From Macrolepiota albuminosa (taxonomy: Eukaryota; Basidiomycota; Agaricomycetes; Agaricales; Agaricaceae): a DNA stretch of 64,000 nucleotides. This document shows, in pieces, positions 24,055 to 35,704 of this stretch. Position 1 is the first letter of the stretch. Each line of letters opens with the position of its first letter. The DNA lies in NCBI GenBank assembly GCA_027475525.1, contig JAMWFC010000058.1, positions 953,270-1,017,269 of the forward strand. The letters run 5' to 3'. The translations under genes and the position numbers were made by a program. Below the pieces are notes generated by a model. That model was given only the letters and a program-made list of their open reading frames with translations, did no database searches and was not told the DNA's origin.

Positions 24055-24950
24055 TCAAAAAATAGCTAGACAAATGATTTTCTGTGCAAAGAATGGTAAA
24101 TACCTAGGACAACTATAAACACATTGTACTGCAAGGCTAATGGCCTGAGCCATCCACATTGACAGAGTTCTAAATGTGCCCAAGCACATATTCAGCCCCA
24201 GTGTTTTGCACTGAAGCTTCAAATGTAAATTATAGAAACACTGTTCACTTTTGAAAACTCCAGTTTTGTACTGTAGCTTGTAGTAAAAGATACAGCTGTC
24301 CAGGATCTTCTCCACCTTGTACTCTGGGCCATCCTCTGCAAGGACTGATGGCAGACACAATAGAGCTCAATGTCCAGATATTGGGTTGTCTAAGGTGGGC
24401 AAGAGTTTGACTGTGTTAAAGACAAGGTGGAGCTGGCATATTCTGGCATGTAGTTGAAGTTGGTAAGCTAGTGGCTCTACTTGTTGTTCCACTGTGTATG
24501 GCCTAAGCTGCTGGTGTGAGAGTTTCTGAGAGGGCTAGATAGTTGCAATGTCCAAAGCATCTAGCTAGACTTGGTTGTCAGGCTTGTACATGGAGGCTGG
24601 AGTCCATCTTCAATTATAGTACCAAGCCATGTTGTCCTTAGCCTTGGTGAGCACTGCCTTTGTCTCCTCTTGCACCTTCTGCATCTGGTTGACAAAATTG
24701 TTGACAGACTCATTCTCTAACTGCTACATACAAGGTTCAAAGCTCATCCAGAGGTGCCAGCCTGTGCTGAGAAAGAATGAGGATACCGGCATGGATGAGT
24801 AGACATGGTTGTTATACTGGAATTCTGCTTCTAGAAGGAACTTGTTCTAGTCATCCTGGCACTTGTTGCAGAAAAGACAGAAGTACTGTTTTAGTTCCTA
24901 GTTGATATGCTTAGTCTGGCTGTCTGACTGTGAGTGTCAGGGGACTTCTC
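24055..24950 (-). mobile_element. Ty3/gypsy integrase C-terminus and chromodomain remnant
   Basis: On the minus strand the segment at 24240-24360 reads LAEDGPEYKVEKILDSCIF and YYKLQYKTGV, the start of the chromodomain that ends many fungal gypsy integrases. Upstream of it (24360-24570 region, same strand) LDALDIATI, PSQKLSHQQLRPYTVE and LQLHARICQLHLVFNTVKLL match the integrase tail (LDxxNIxTxRPSxKL, GPF, HPVFHVSLL). Several stops interrupt it. No LTR could be attached. Inactive fragment. Confidence 0.7.
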
Positions 24951-25075
24951 ATTTCTTCCTGCTTTCACTCTTCATTCCTTCATTCTCTTATTTCTGCTGT
25001 CATTCTTTTATCTTACTGCTTCTACTCTTTCAACACTATTTATTGATACTATTCTCAGCCCTTGAGGTGCTCTGG

Positions 25076-26006
25076 TGATGACACCCAAAGTTTGGTCAGT
25101 AACAAATATAGTAATAGTGTTACTGTACCAAAAGCTTGCGTTGGGCACGCTAAAAGTGATGAGGGGAGTCCCGGGCAGGTCCCAGAGAACGTGCCTATGA
25201 AGTTAAGACTTAAGTCGGCAAAGAGGTCGACAAGTGTCAAGCGCTAATGTAAAGCGCCTATGAAAGAAGCGGTAAGTGAACATGGCAATGGGAGCGGCAA
25301 GAACATGGTAAGCTTAGCGAGGTCTAAGCGTTGTTAATGCCTGCCATAGCTGCAAGGCGCAAGTGTGTCAAGTGTTAGTGAGAGTCTGCAACTGCCAATA
25401 ACTTTGACGTTGCCGACCGTAAATGAGATTTGGACCATAAGGAAGACTGGAGTAAGGGGAGCAGGAAACTCTGTTCTCGGTTGGGTATGTATAAGTCGGT
25501 AAGTACTTTTTATACTACAAGGAGTTCACCGTCGCCAGTGACTAATCATTGCCAAAGTGCGGTAAACTAGAAAATTTTATAGGGGTAGCTCCAACGGTTT
25601 CAGATCCCTACTGTCCATTCAAGAACCTTAGCGACGCCAGGTGGCAGATTGCAATGCTAAACCATCAATCTATCACCCTTCTGTCTGTCTAAAATGCTTA
25701 GCGATGTCAGGCGCCAAATTGAGGCACTAAGCGATGTCAGACACCAAGGTCAAACACCAAGCTGTCCGTCAGTTCTTGATAGATCGTCAGTCTTCTTTCC
25801 AAGCGCTGTCGTCAGTGACTGATGCCATCTGTCAGTTGTCATTCTGTCTGCCATTGGCGCTATTATTGATCAGATCTGCTTCTTGCCATGTGCGGCCATC
25901 AAATATTGCCAAAATTGGTTAATTAGCATATGCTAAGGTATCCTGAGCCTGTGCCATGTTGCCGTAGCCTGCCATTGATGCACTGATCCTGTATGGGGTC
26001 CTATCA
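25076..26006 (+). mobile_element. Solo LTR, family L, copy A (931 bp)
   Basis: Starts TGATGACACCCAAAGTTTGG and ends GGGGTCCTATCA, the same ends as copies B-E. Inverted termini TGAT/ATCA. Flanks (TCTGG left, TCTCT right) do not form a clean target duplication. Many CpG positions of the other copies are TG or CA here, so it is an older, decayed copy. Confidence 0.85.
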
Positions 26007-26488
26007 TCTCTCCCCAACTGAAAAATTGACTGTCCTCAGTCACCAAATATGGTTACCGTTACCATTTTTGTGATGAGTGGTCTGTGCATTCTTGAGATTT
26101 TGTTTATAGTCCTGGCACGTGAGTTTGGACTTCGTTTCTTCTCCCCATCTTTACCTGGCGCTCTAGAAACAAAATATGTCTTTCCGTATTCCAACTCTGC
26201 CCCCCGTGCCTTCTCAAGCAGCCCAAGAAGCCGCTTACGCCTACATCGCCAAGGCCAACCGCTTTATTTGTCATATTGAGGGTGTTGGCGCCGAGGCGTT
26301 CCAGAACTTAGTGGTTGGCATTATGAAGCTGCTGGAGAGATGGTATGAGGTGCGAGTCCTTGGCGTTGGTTGGGATTGCGAAATCAAGGTGCGGGAGTGG
26401 TGCCATGTGCAATATGTTGACAATTGTGGCACCGAGTGGTTGGCGCCCTTTTCCTGTTTCGTAAGTTGTTTTTGCTGCCTGCCATGTT

Positions 26489-26642
26489 GCTTAGCTGATT
26501 GTTCCCTAGGCGCCTCCCCCTGTCCCCACTATCGAAGATGAGCTGGAGGACATTCTTTCTGGCACGCTTAGCTGATTGTTCCCTAGGCGCCTCCCCCTGT
26601 CCCCACTATCGAAGATGAGCTGGAGGACATTCTTTCTGGCAC
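26489..26642. repeat. Exact 77-bp tandem duplication no. 7
   Basis: Copies 26489-26565 and 26566-26642 (boundary ambiguous by one base), covering an intron end and exon of the cysteine-rich gene. Confidence 0.95.
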
Positions 26643-27812
26643 GTTGCCAATGACTGTAAGCGCATCGGCAACTGAGTAAGTAGCTTCTGACCTTCCCCTC
26701 TCCTTAGCTTTGGACTGAACTATCCCCTCGTAGTAAACAAGAGGTACTGGCACCCCTTGCTCGCTTGCAGATCGAGCAGGAGCAGGAGGAGGCTGCTGCT
26801 GCGCATTCCTTGGCAGTGGCAAGGGCAGAGCTCGCCAAGGAGCAGAAGAAGGAGTCTGTTGCCGAGGGTTCTAGCAAGGGGTCTTGCGCTGGCAGTGTTC
26901 AGAGCCCCACCCTGCCAGCAAGCACATGGGGTCCGCCTTCAAACCCTAGCAAGGCTTTGAAGAAAAAGGTGAGTCTGCTGTTGTTGGCGTTTCTTCTTAC
27001 CGATGGTGACTTTTGCTAGTCTCGCAAGGGAAAGGGCCCTCAATACGAGGTATGCTGTAGTGACTCTTTTGCCGATTTTTTACTGACTCTTTCCCAGCTC
27101 CCTAGTCAGACAATGTTTGACGACAAGGAGTTGAGGGGTTTGCTCTTGCCACGCCAGGAAGACGTAGTCATGGATGAGGGCATTGAGGAAGGAGTGGAGT
27201 TGCCCGAGATGAAGAACAAGTGCACAGTTTCTCTGGCGACGTGCCAAGAGTTCAAGGATTCACGTGGGGCGGTAAGTTTTATTGACCTCTAACATGACTT
27301 CTTCTCAAATAAGGATAGTGCGACAAATGCTGGGCCAACAATGACCCCAAAAGTTGCTGGTTCCCCACTGGCGCCCAGCTCTGTTACCGATGTGGCACCT
27401 TCAAACGTGCCTGCACAATCGACGGCACCAAAAGTCATGAACGTGGAGGGGCTCCTGACCTCTTTGTCGAGAAGACCTTTTCCTGTGCAGTTCTGGTGAG
27501 GCGGGCTAGAGAATTTGTTGAGAGGGAATGTGAGGAAGTTGCCACTGGGAGAGCGGCAAAGATCAGCAAGTCCTCCTTGGCGCTGCTGACACGCCAAGGA
27601 GATAAGTCGGAATCGGTCAGAAAGCGCGGCGCTGGCGAGTGCCAGGAAAAACGCAAGGCCCCCTCCCCAAGCAAGGGCAAGGCTAAGGCCAAGCACATAC
27701 ACATTGAGTCACCCCCCTCCTCTCCAACTGCTGAGGACACGAAGATGAGGGAACTTGGAGAAGCCTTTGCCGCCAGCTGCCTCTCCCCCGTTAGCGGTGA
27801 GGCTGGTCCCAG

Positions 27813-28813
27813 TGATAGGACTCCATATAGGATCAGCGCATCAACAGCAGGCTACGGCAACGCGGCACGGGCTCGGGATACCTTAGCGCACGCTAATTAA
27901 CCAATTTTGGCAATATTTGACGGCCGTGTATGGCAAGAAGCAGATCCGATCAATGATAGCGCCAATGGCAGCAAGAATGACAACTGACAGATGGCATCCA
28001 TCACTGATGACAGCGCTTAGCGAGAAGATTGATGATCTATCAAAAACTGAAGAATGACAACTGACAGATGGCATCCATCACTGATGACAGCGCTTAGCGA
28101 GAAGATTGATGATCTATCAAAAACTGACGGACAGCTTGGCGTTTGACCTTGGCGTCTGACATCGCTTAGCACCTCGATTTGGCGCCTGACATTTGGACAG
28201 ACAGAAGGGTGATGGATTGATGGTTTAGCTTCGCGATCTGCCGCCTGGCATCGCTAAGGGTCTTGAATGGACGGTAGGGATCTGAAACCGTTGGAGCTAC
28301 CCCTATAAAATTTTCTAGTTTACCGCACTTTGGCAATGGTTGGTCACTGGCAATAGTGAACTCCTTGTAGTATATAAAGTACTTACCAACTTGTACATAC
28401 CCATCGAACAATAGAGCAGAGTTTCCTACTCCCCTTTCTTCAGTCTCCCTTATGCTCAAGACCTCATTTATGGTCGGCAACATCGAACTCATCGGCAGTT
28501 GCAGACTATTGCTAGCCTTCGACCTATTCATGCCTTGCAGCTATGGCAAGCATTAACGATGCTTAGACTTTGCTAAGCTTACTGTGTTCTTGCTGCTGAC
28601 ATTGCTGTGTTCGCTTACCACTTCTTTCATAGGTGCTTTACCTTAGCACCTTACTCTTGCCGACCCCCTTACCGACTTTACCTCATTTTCACAGGTGCGT
28701 TCTCTGGAACCTGCCCAGGACTCCTCACATCACTTATAGTGCGCCCAACACAAGCTTTTAGTATGGTAACACTATTAATATATTTGTTACTGACCAAACT
28801 TTGGGTGTCATCA
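27813..28813 (-). mobile_element. Solo LTR, family L, copy B, inserted in the cysteine-rich gene
   Basis: Minus orientation; ends TGATAGGACTCC (left) and GGGTGTCATCA (right). Length is 1001, or 924 after removing the 77-base duplication inside it. Flanked directly by CCAG on both sides, a 4-base target duplication. Removing LTR plus one CCAG rejoins the host reading frame (GEAGP-SRLLSP). Confidence 0.9.
27973..28126. repeat. Exact 77-bp tandem duplication no. 8, inside LTR B
   Basis: Copies 27973-28049 and 28050-28126. LTR D (minus, 37780-37860) has this segment once, which shows the duplication is not part of the LTR family. Confidence 0.95.
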
Positions 28814-29753
28814 CCAGCCGTTTACTGTCCCCCCTTGCCTTGCCTGAAAACGTGCCAGCCGACCCTTCAACCACTGGCGCCCAAGGAAAAGGGGGCAACA
28901 TTGTTATAGGGGAGCCTACTGGCATACAGGAGCCAGCCAAGGATGAGGAAACACGTGGAGGGTTGCCTAGTTGCGAGGAGGCCCAGGGCGGCAATGAAGA
29001 TGCTGAGGGTGACTTGGAGAAGACATTGCGGGAGGCCCCTGGTGAGTCTCAGGAATTGCCAACGTTGGAGCCTGCCACCCCCTGGACAAGTGGTGATGAC
29101 TTAGCAACCCAGCAATGGGCAGGCTCGAGTGGGCCTTCGTCGTGGACCCTCCAGCCTCAGCCAAGAGTTGCTGGTGACTCTTACAAGTGGCTGGAGGAAG
29201 ACTTGGTTTATCCTGTAATGGCATTGTACCCTTCCCAGGTTATAGAGCAGATGGCGGTACGTGCAGCAAGCATGCGAGCAGTATTGGGTCGTGAGCGCGA
29301 ATGAGCCTGGCAACAGATTATGGCTTCTCGACTCCGGTATTCCAACTTGACCTGCAGTATGGAGACCCTGGAAGAGTACCAAGCCAACTGTAATGAGGCG
29401 CTAGAGTGGCAAGCCCTCAACCACATTCAGGTTGGCAACCTCTTGCCCCTTGATGACTCCTTGTCGCTTTCAGATGAAGAAAACAGACCTTAGGGTAGGT
29501 AGGCCATTATGTATATACTCTTGTTACCGTCCCTTTATATATATTGCCGTTTCCTTGCTGAGTGGAAGAATGAGTACCGTCTGAGTTAGTGCACTAGCAC
29601 AGAGTAAGTAAAGTAAACAGAAAGCAGGCGGCAAGCATTCTTAGATAGGTTTTAGCAAGAGGAGTAGTAGGAGAGGGACTTAGACAAATTTTGAGGAAAA
29701 GGAAAACACTCAGTAAATCATCATAGCAAAAAACCCTTGGCAAGAGTTGCGCA

Positions 29754-30612
29754 TGTCAGGTTCTGCTGAGTCGGAGGCTTTCCAGGAAAGCAATCGCCCT
29801 TACAATGCGGACTTGACCCACGGATACTTGGGTGTCTGGAACTCCGGAGCTAGGACTCCGGGGTTCAAGACGTGGACAGGGAAATCCCGGGAGAGGGGAC
29901 TTAGTCTGGGGGTTTTGGGTGGTGGGTAACTAGGGAGTTTGGGTGGGGGTCGAGTCGTGAATCCGGAGGTTCTAAGACGAGACCAAGTTAGTAAGTTAAA
30001 GTCGCAAAGTGTGTACCAGTCTTAGAGCACACGATTATCCAAGCGTGCCAGTCAAGCGTGCCAGTCAATGCGTACCAGTCAAATAGAGGGCACGCAACAA
30101 TCCAAGTAATGCAATGTAATATCAAGACTAGCGAATGCCAGTCAATGCGTACCAGTCAAATAGAGGGCACGCAACAATCCAAGTAATGCAATGTAATATC
30201 AAGACTAGCGAATACAGCGGAGAACTATACTATAAGTACTACGGGATCATGTCTCGGGAATCCAGGGTGTCTGGGATGAGTTCCGGGGGCCATTGAGTAG
30301 CGGTCAGGGACTGTATACCAGGATCGCGTGTGTGGGGACGCGTGATCAATTGGCGCGGAGGGAGTTGTGATGCGTGGTGCGTGATGCGTGATGGCCGGAT
30401 GCAAGCCACATGATCCGATCGTTGATGGCAGTTGATCCCGGGGTCCGTGATGCAGGGGTCCCGGGGGGGCTGGCTGATGGTGGTCGTTGATGCATGTGAT
30501 GGCAGCGTCGGCAGCTGTGGGGGCGGGGTGCGTTGTGGGATTGACGAAAGAGGTTCCCAGATGGGGCTCCGGGGGTGTCCCGGGAAGGTTCCGGGGGGGA
30601 GGGGTCGTGACA
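29754..30612. mobile_element. Solo LTR of a second family (copy F)
   Basis: Begins TGTCAGGTTCTG and ends GGGTCGTGACA, giving inverted termini TGTCA/TGACA. It is flanked on both sides by GCGCA (29749-29753 and 30613-30617), a perfect 5-base target duplication. 859 bases, 782 without the 77-base duplication at 30059-30212. GC-rich with CCGG-rich runs. No internal coding part, so a solo LTR. The minus-strand start TGTCACGACCC resembles many agaricomycete gypsy LTRs as I recall, so minus orientation is more likely. Confidence 0.8.
30059..30212. repeat. Exact 77-bp tandem duplication no. 9, inside LTR F
   Basis: Copies 30059-30135 and 30136-30212. Just before it a short natural repeat, CAAGCGTGCCAGT, is iterated at about 30038-30066. 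Confidence 0.95.
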
Positions 30613-30760
30613 GCGCAGTGCACTAAGCATTGGCGACACGCTAGCGCTGCAGCTTGACTATGTAAGGAATTGTCTGTTGGATATAGTACAGTAAGTATCG
30701 GCAAGAAAGATAAGTAAGGTAAGTAATAGAAAAAGAGAGCTTATCAATATATAGTCTTTT

Positions 30761-32152
30761 CTAATCATTTTCTTCTTCTTCACCCAGAGTCGGCAAATCA
30801 TCATTGTCCAATAAATCTGTTTCTTCAAGTTCCCTAAGTTTAGCGGTGTCGATATCTAGCGCTTCCAGCAGCAAGTCAATTTGTTCCCTGGCAAGATACG
30901 GTAATAGGCAAAAGGCGGCAACAGGTTGATGTAGTACTGAACCATCTAATTCACAGAGCACGTAAGCGCCTACACGGTTACAAGAGATGACTATCAAAGG
31001 TCCCAAATAGCACGGGTGCATTTTCTTGTTATATGAGGTCTCGATTTTGGAGTTGCGCATAAGCACTAGCCCGCCCCTCAGGAAGTTGTAATCCTTGATA
31101 GTAGCACTATGCTTGATCTCGAATCGCAAGGCTACTTGGCGACAGGTGCTAAAAACTACCTTGTGGAGTTGTTCTAAATCTTCTTTCCTTCACTGGAGAT
31201 CAATAGCTCATCTGGCAATCAGATCGATAGTCGCTAAGATGCTGTTAGGTGCTGGCTGAAGGTAGGTCACTTCTATAATGTTGGCAGGGAGTAAAGGATG
31301 GGTGCCAGTAGCCGCATAATAGGGAGAACAACCCATGTGCTTACAAATGGTAACTCTTTCCGACCAAAATACTGAATATGTCACCTTGTTCCAACGAGAC
31401 TTGTTGCCATTGACTGCCTTGAAGAGCGCTTGCCAAACGTCAAAGTGTGGTCTCTCTACCAGGCCATTGGCGCGCTTGTTGTAGCCAGATACTCGAATGT
31501 GATGGATGTTGTATTTCTTGGCGAGATAGGTTAGCGCTTTGATAATTGGCGCACCGTTATCCATGACAATTTCTCTTAGCGCTCCCCAATGGCAAATAAC
31601 ATCCTCAAACAGCCACTTAGCGACCACTTCCATGTTTTCTCTTTGAAGCATTCGAAATTCAGGCCAGTGGATTAGTGAGCAATGACCTTGAATAATGTAC
31701 TTGTAGCAACCAGATTTGGGCATATGCATAGTATCGACATAGATTTTGCTGAATAGGGAAGCTGGCATTGCAACAGTGGGTGGGATAAGCACTTGGCCTG
31801 TTTGTTGAATTTGGCAGAGGTGGCAAGTCCTAATGTACCAAGCGATGTTGGCACTAGCGTGTGGCTACCAGAATCGTTCTACAAGAGAGGCTTGGGTAGC
31901 ATACAGATCTCTATGTCCTAGTTCGTCATGCATGGCATGCAGGACCCGTAAACAATTTTCTGGCTTGATGATCAGTTTGTGAGCGCCATCTCAATTCCAT
32001 CGCCAAAGGCGGTTGTCAGTAAAGAAGAAACGGGTAGCGTATCGGATAAAGGTCGCGAATTGTTTGTCGATAAGGCCTGCTGGTCGCTTGAGGTCTTGTA
32101 TCCATTGTTCAACTATTAACAAGCGACCATCTTCCACTTTTGCCTTGGCGGA
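30761..32152 (-). pseudogene. Integrase region of element X
   Basis: Zinc-binding part: HAMHDELGHRDLYATQASL then RTCHLCQ (HHCC). Core: VDTMHMPKSGCYKY (first Asp), REIVMDNGAPIIKALTY (second Asp), NGLVERPHFDVWQALFK (Glu). C-terminal part: RGGLVLMRNSKIETSY and HPCYLGPLIVI, then an acidic end EEEEND. The frame is broken by TGA at 31991, 31208 and 31190 and by a TAG where Trp is expected (FW-PHASANIAWY). No chromodomain is visible after it. Confidence 0.8.
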
Positions 32153-32934
32153 TCAGGGAACGGCATCGTAGGTCAGGTTTCTGCTGTCTTCTCTTAGCGG
32201 ATGGGGTTCTTGTACGACTTTTACTGGAGGCGAGTTTTGACCAAAGATGCTTGCTGTGTAGAATGTGAGGGGTGTGCTAAAGATCTTGAGTCGGTGAGGG
32301 ACAAGGGGATGGAAAAGTATGCTGGTAGGTTGTTGCCGATGCAGCAAGAGAATTGGTTGTTGTATAAGGTGCACGAAACCGTGTAATCGGTCGATCCAGT
32401 CCTCGAAATTGCTATCAGCCTGTGGATCCACTGCCAGGTTGCCAGGTTGCCGTGGTCGCCTAGAGAGTCCATCTGGGCCATGGAAAGAGCTCTTGACGTG
32501 TACCAACTCAAAGTGAAACATAAGAATAGCGACCACCCAACGGTTCATGCTAGTGGATGGCTGGATATCGGGATTCTACAGCATGCCTTTGATGTACCTA
32601 GCGTTGACTTCAACAATAAGATTCTGCATGCCAATCAAATACATCTTTAGCGACCAGAAGGCTTTGAAGAGTCTATAGAGCTCTAGTTTAGGCTGACTGT
32701 AGCGAGATTCTTGGTCATTTAGCGTGATAGACCCAAAGCAGTTGTAGCGTTGCTGTTTCCAATTGTTGCTAAGGCACTGACACAGGAAGTAGCCAATGCC
32801 GCCAAGATAACAGGGTTGGCAGAGCTATAATTGATGGGAACTAGGGGCTTGGCATCTTGTAGGGCTTTTACCAAATTGTGTTGTGCGGTGACCTGGTCTG
32901 GCCCAAATTCAAAGGTCTCGTTAGCGCAGGTGAG
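32153..32934 (-). pseudogene. RNase H region of element X, degenerate
   Basis: The 3' part (32153-32548) is open and reads MNRWVVAILMFHFELVHVKS then HGPDGLSRRPRQPG, the conserved end of gypsy RNase H. The segment 32550-32934 has several stops. It links RT to integrase in one direction. Confidence 0.7.
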
Positions 32935-34491
32935 TCAGTTAAGGGCATGTGCACAATGGGCAAAGTTCTTGATGAATATCCTGAGAACGCCAATAGTACC
33001 AAGAAAGGCGCGAACTTCAGATAAGTCACGGCAAGGACCCCATCGCTCCAGGAGCGCTAAGTGAGACTCGTCGGGAACGCGTCCATCGGGAGTGCAGATG
33101 TGACCAAGTATTTTGAACCTTGGCGTGCAAAGGAGGAGCTTATGGCCGCTAAAGGTGCCACCGCTATACTTCATATGTTGAAGAACTCGGTTGAGCAGCA
33201 GGAAAAATTCCCATAGCACTAAGCAAATGTTGGAGTTGTTAGGATGGGTTGCCGGTAAGCTGTTTATGAGTCGCCAGTCTTTGGGGCCTTTGACACCAAT
33301 GTCATCAATGAAGCTAAGGACATTATGCGGTATTTCAGATTGAAGGATGAAAGTGATGTCATCATGGAATATAGGGACTGAGTTTGTCCAGCCCATCGGT
33401 AAAGTGACTAGGCGCAACACACCAAACGGAGTTTGAAAAGTAGTGAGGTCCTGGGAAGAAGGGTGTATCAGGCGTTCATTGTAGCCAACGTAGAGGTCAA
33501 GGGTGGCGCCACAAATACGCCCGGCAAAGGACTTGGCAACGTGGTCAGGAAAAGGTGGTATGCCAGAGTGTCGTATGGTAACTCTATTTAGCGGTTCAAG
33601 ACTGTGGACTATGCGTAGATTGCCATTCTTTTTGAGGACGCAAAACCACCGGGAGCGGTAAGAGCTGTTAGAGGGTTCGTAGACGCCAGCCTTAATCTTG
33701 GTCCTAATAATTTGGCAGACCTCGGCTTCGATTCCAGGTGGTAATGGTCGGTTGTGTTCAGTCCACAGCACGTGAGGAATGGTCAGGATTACAACAGGTG
33801 GAAAGAAGTCTGTACGAAGGCTGCCACGTTCTGAGTCTTCCCAGGCAAAGGCTTTATTTTGCTTAGCAACGAGATTGGTAAGAACATCCAGCTCATCTTT
33901 AGTCAAAAACCCTGTGTTATGCTCCTTGGCAAATTGTTGCTGGCGTTCTGTGGTAAAACGTCCTGTGGGCTGAAAGGGTGGCGGATTTGGTAGTAAGGTT
34001 GGCATGTTGGCAAGAGGGTCGCCAATGATCTGGCACTCGATTCTAAAGGTCTCAGGAGAGTGCATAGCGACGGGTTTTGTTTTGAGGGCAACTGGCTTAT
34101 ATTTCTTTTTGACTTGAACCCCTTTCCTTTTGGGAGCATTAGCTTGGTTATATACAGAGGTGAAAAGGGGAACTGTAGCCTGAGGAGCGACAAGTCCGAG
34201 AACGGCAGGAGATGAGGCTCCAGGAAGGGTAGTGAGATATGTATCGGTAGATGCAATATTTTGAAAAGATTCGGAAGCGGTAAGGTATAAGTATGCAAGA
34301 GAGGAGTCGGTAATGTTTTGAGTTTTCTGGGAAAGCTCAGCATTGGTAGCAGATAAAGTAGTTAAAACGTCTTCATCAAGAAAAGCAGTGGACACGACAT
34401 TTACAAGACCAGTATAATGGTCATATTCCAGCATTAGCGCCACATCTCCGTGATCATCGCCAATCACCTCCTTGATGGCTTGTGAAAACAC
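32935..34491 (-). pseudogene. Reverse transcriptase of element X
   Basis: 518-codon open frame. Conserved blocks: FPPVVILTIPHVLWTEHNRP, PPGIEAEVCQIIRTKIKAGV, YRSRWFCVLKKNGNLRIVHS, YVGYNERLIHPSSQDLTTFQ, TPFGVLRLVTLPMGWTNSV and the catalytic FIDDIGVKGP (the YxDD box as FIDD). After this FKILGHICTPDGRVPDESH matches the thumb/connection start. The frame is open here, but neighbours in the polyprotein are broken. Confidence 0.85.
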
Positions 34492-35150
34492 CTGTGGGGT
34501 CGTTCGTTGGCGTGTTGGTCGGTAAATTCCAGGGGCTTAGTGCGGGCACCTTTTTGTTGTCCCCTAGGGAACGTTGGCACTATTCGTCGGATTCCGAAAT
34601 TGAGGTCACTAATTGTTAAAGTCGTTTCATCGTCGGTAACTGTCTTGATGACTGATTGTGCCAAGACGTTGAAGGGTCTGCCGAGTAGCAAGTATGCCGG
34701 GGATTGCAAAATGTGTATCTGAAGGTAAAAAGTGATGTCGCCAAGTGTGCAAGAAACATTCTTGGTGAGGCCTAAGGATCTGTCTACCATACCGTTAGCG
34801 CTTTGCATGTTTAGTATAACAGTAGGGTCATAAATGAGGCCTAGATTGTTAGCGACTTTTGCTGCCATAGAAATAATTTGAGAACCGCTATCCATGATCG
34901 CCTCTACTTCATGCTTGTTGTCTACAGTTAGCGTGACTGAGCAAATAGCGTGTGATTCTTGGGCGACGGTAAGGATTGCTGGGTCTTTTCCATGGTCTAC
35001 TGACCTAAGATAGATCTTCACAGGGTCCACAGAGGTAGCGTTAGCGATGTTGTCGGCTGGAGAGTCTTCAGTGTTCAGAAAGTCGACAGTAACGGAAAAA
35101 CCGGGAAGCATATCATCGAGGTCATCAACCTCGGTAACGGTTGTTGCCAA
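34464..35150 (-). pseudogene. Aspartic protease region of element X
   Basis: VEAIMDSGSQIISMAAKVA carries the retropepsin-type D-S-G active site; ILQSPAYLLLGRPFNVLAQ is the second conserved strand. It is open for 228 codons and overlaps the RT frame by 28 bases in another frame. An upstream TGA at 35154-35156 (CGA expected) separates it from gag. Confidence 0.75.
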
Positions 35151-35704
35151 GGGTCATCGGAGAGTGACTGCCATCTTGACTTGGTTGCGGACGTCTGGGG
35201 CAATGCTACAAAGTTCTTCAACTGATAAGGTAACGGCGGTTTTCATGATGTGGCTGAAGACGTGGTTTGATTTTTCTATGTCAAATATTGGCATGGTAGG
35301 TCGGTAACCACCTTCAGGACGCTTCTCTGGAGCGGCAAAATTTTGTTGTGCGGGAGCATAATATCGGTCAGGGATCCCTGAGTAGGGATGAAGAGGCAGC
35401 AAAGGCGGTTCAGGAGCGGCAGCGAATGAAAATGGTTCTGAGGGGGTAACTAGAGGGGCAGCAGGAGCAGAAGTCGGTGACATGGGCTTGTATTCTTTAA
35501 GAGGTTGTTTAGGCTGCTTAACTTCAACCCCATCAAAAACCTGATTCTTGAGCAAATTTAGCTCCTTCTATAGCTTGGCGATATGTTCTTTCTGCAAGAA
35601 AGTAGGACGGTCGCCAACGCTGTCGAAGTGTAAGACCTTGTGAATCATTTGCTGTTGAATCGCCTGCTCAGGGTCAGGGTTGGCATTGCTGGAAAGCGTG
35701 CCGG

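Larger units (their letters stand above)
26176..29493 (+). pseudogene. Cysteine-rich low-complexity gene of unknown function, interrupted by LTR B
   Basis: Not a family I can name. The start ATG at 26176 gives MSFRIPTLPPVPSQAAQEA, then AYIAKANRFICHIEGVGAEA and LLERWYEV. Several small exons follow. One near 27300-27480 has a cysteine cluster: KCWANNDPKSCWFPTGAQ, then LCYRCGTFKRACTIDG, spacing like a zinc-binding module. Basic Lys/Ser-rich sequence follows, with a GKAKAKH stretch. At 27812 the reading frame runs into LTR B. After the LTR the frame resumes with SRLLSPLALPENVPADPS. It then meets a TGA at 29302-29304 where CGA is expected, and continues open (AWQQIMASRLRYSNL) to TAG at 29491-29493. 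Similar cysteine-cluster proteins are common in repeat-rich parts of mushroom genomes as I recall. Whether it was a host gene or an element-borne gene is open. Confidence 0.5.
29494..30760. other. Non-coding spacer around LTR F
   Basis: Outside LTR F (29494-29753 and 30613-30760) there is AT-leaning sequence with repeated AAGTAAGTAA-type words and no gene. It joins the 3' end of the cysteine-rich gene to the 3' end of the decayed gypsy element. Confidence 0.4.

Noticed and set aside
30225..30704. Pro/His-rich minus-strand open frames in GC-rich DNA
   Set aside because: They lie wholly inside solo LTR F and have a composition-driven frame.
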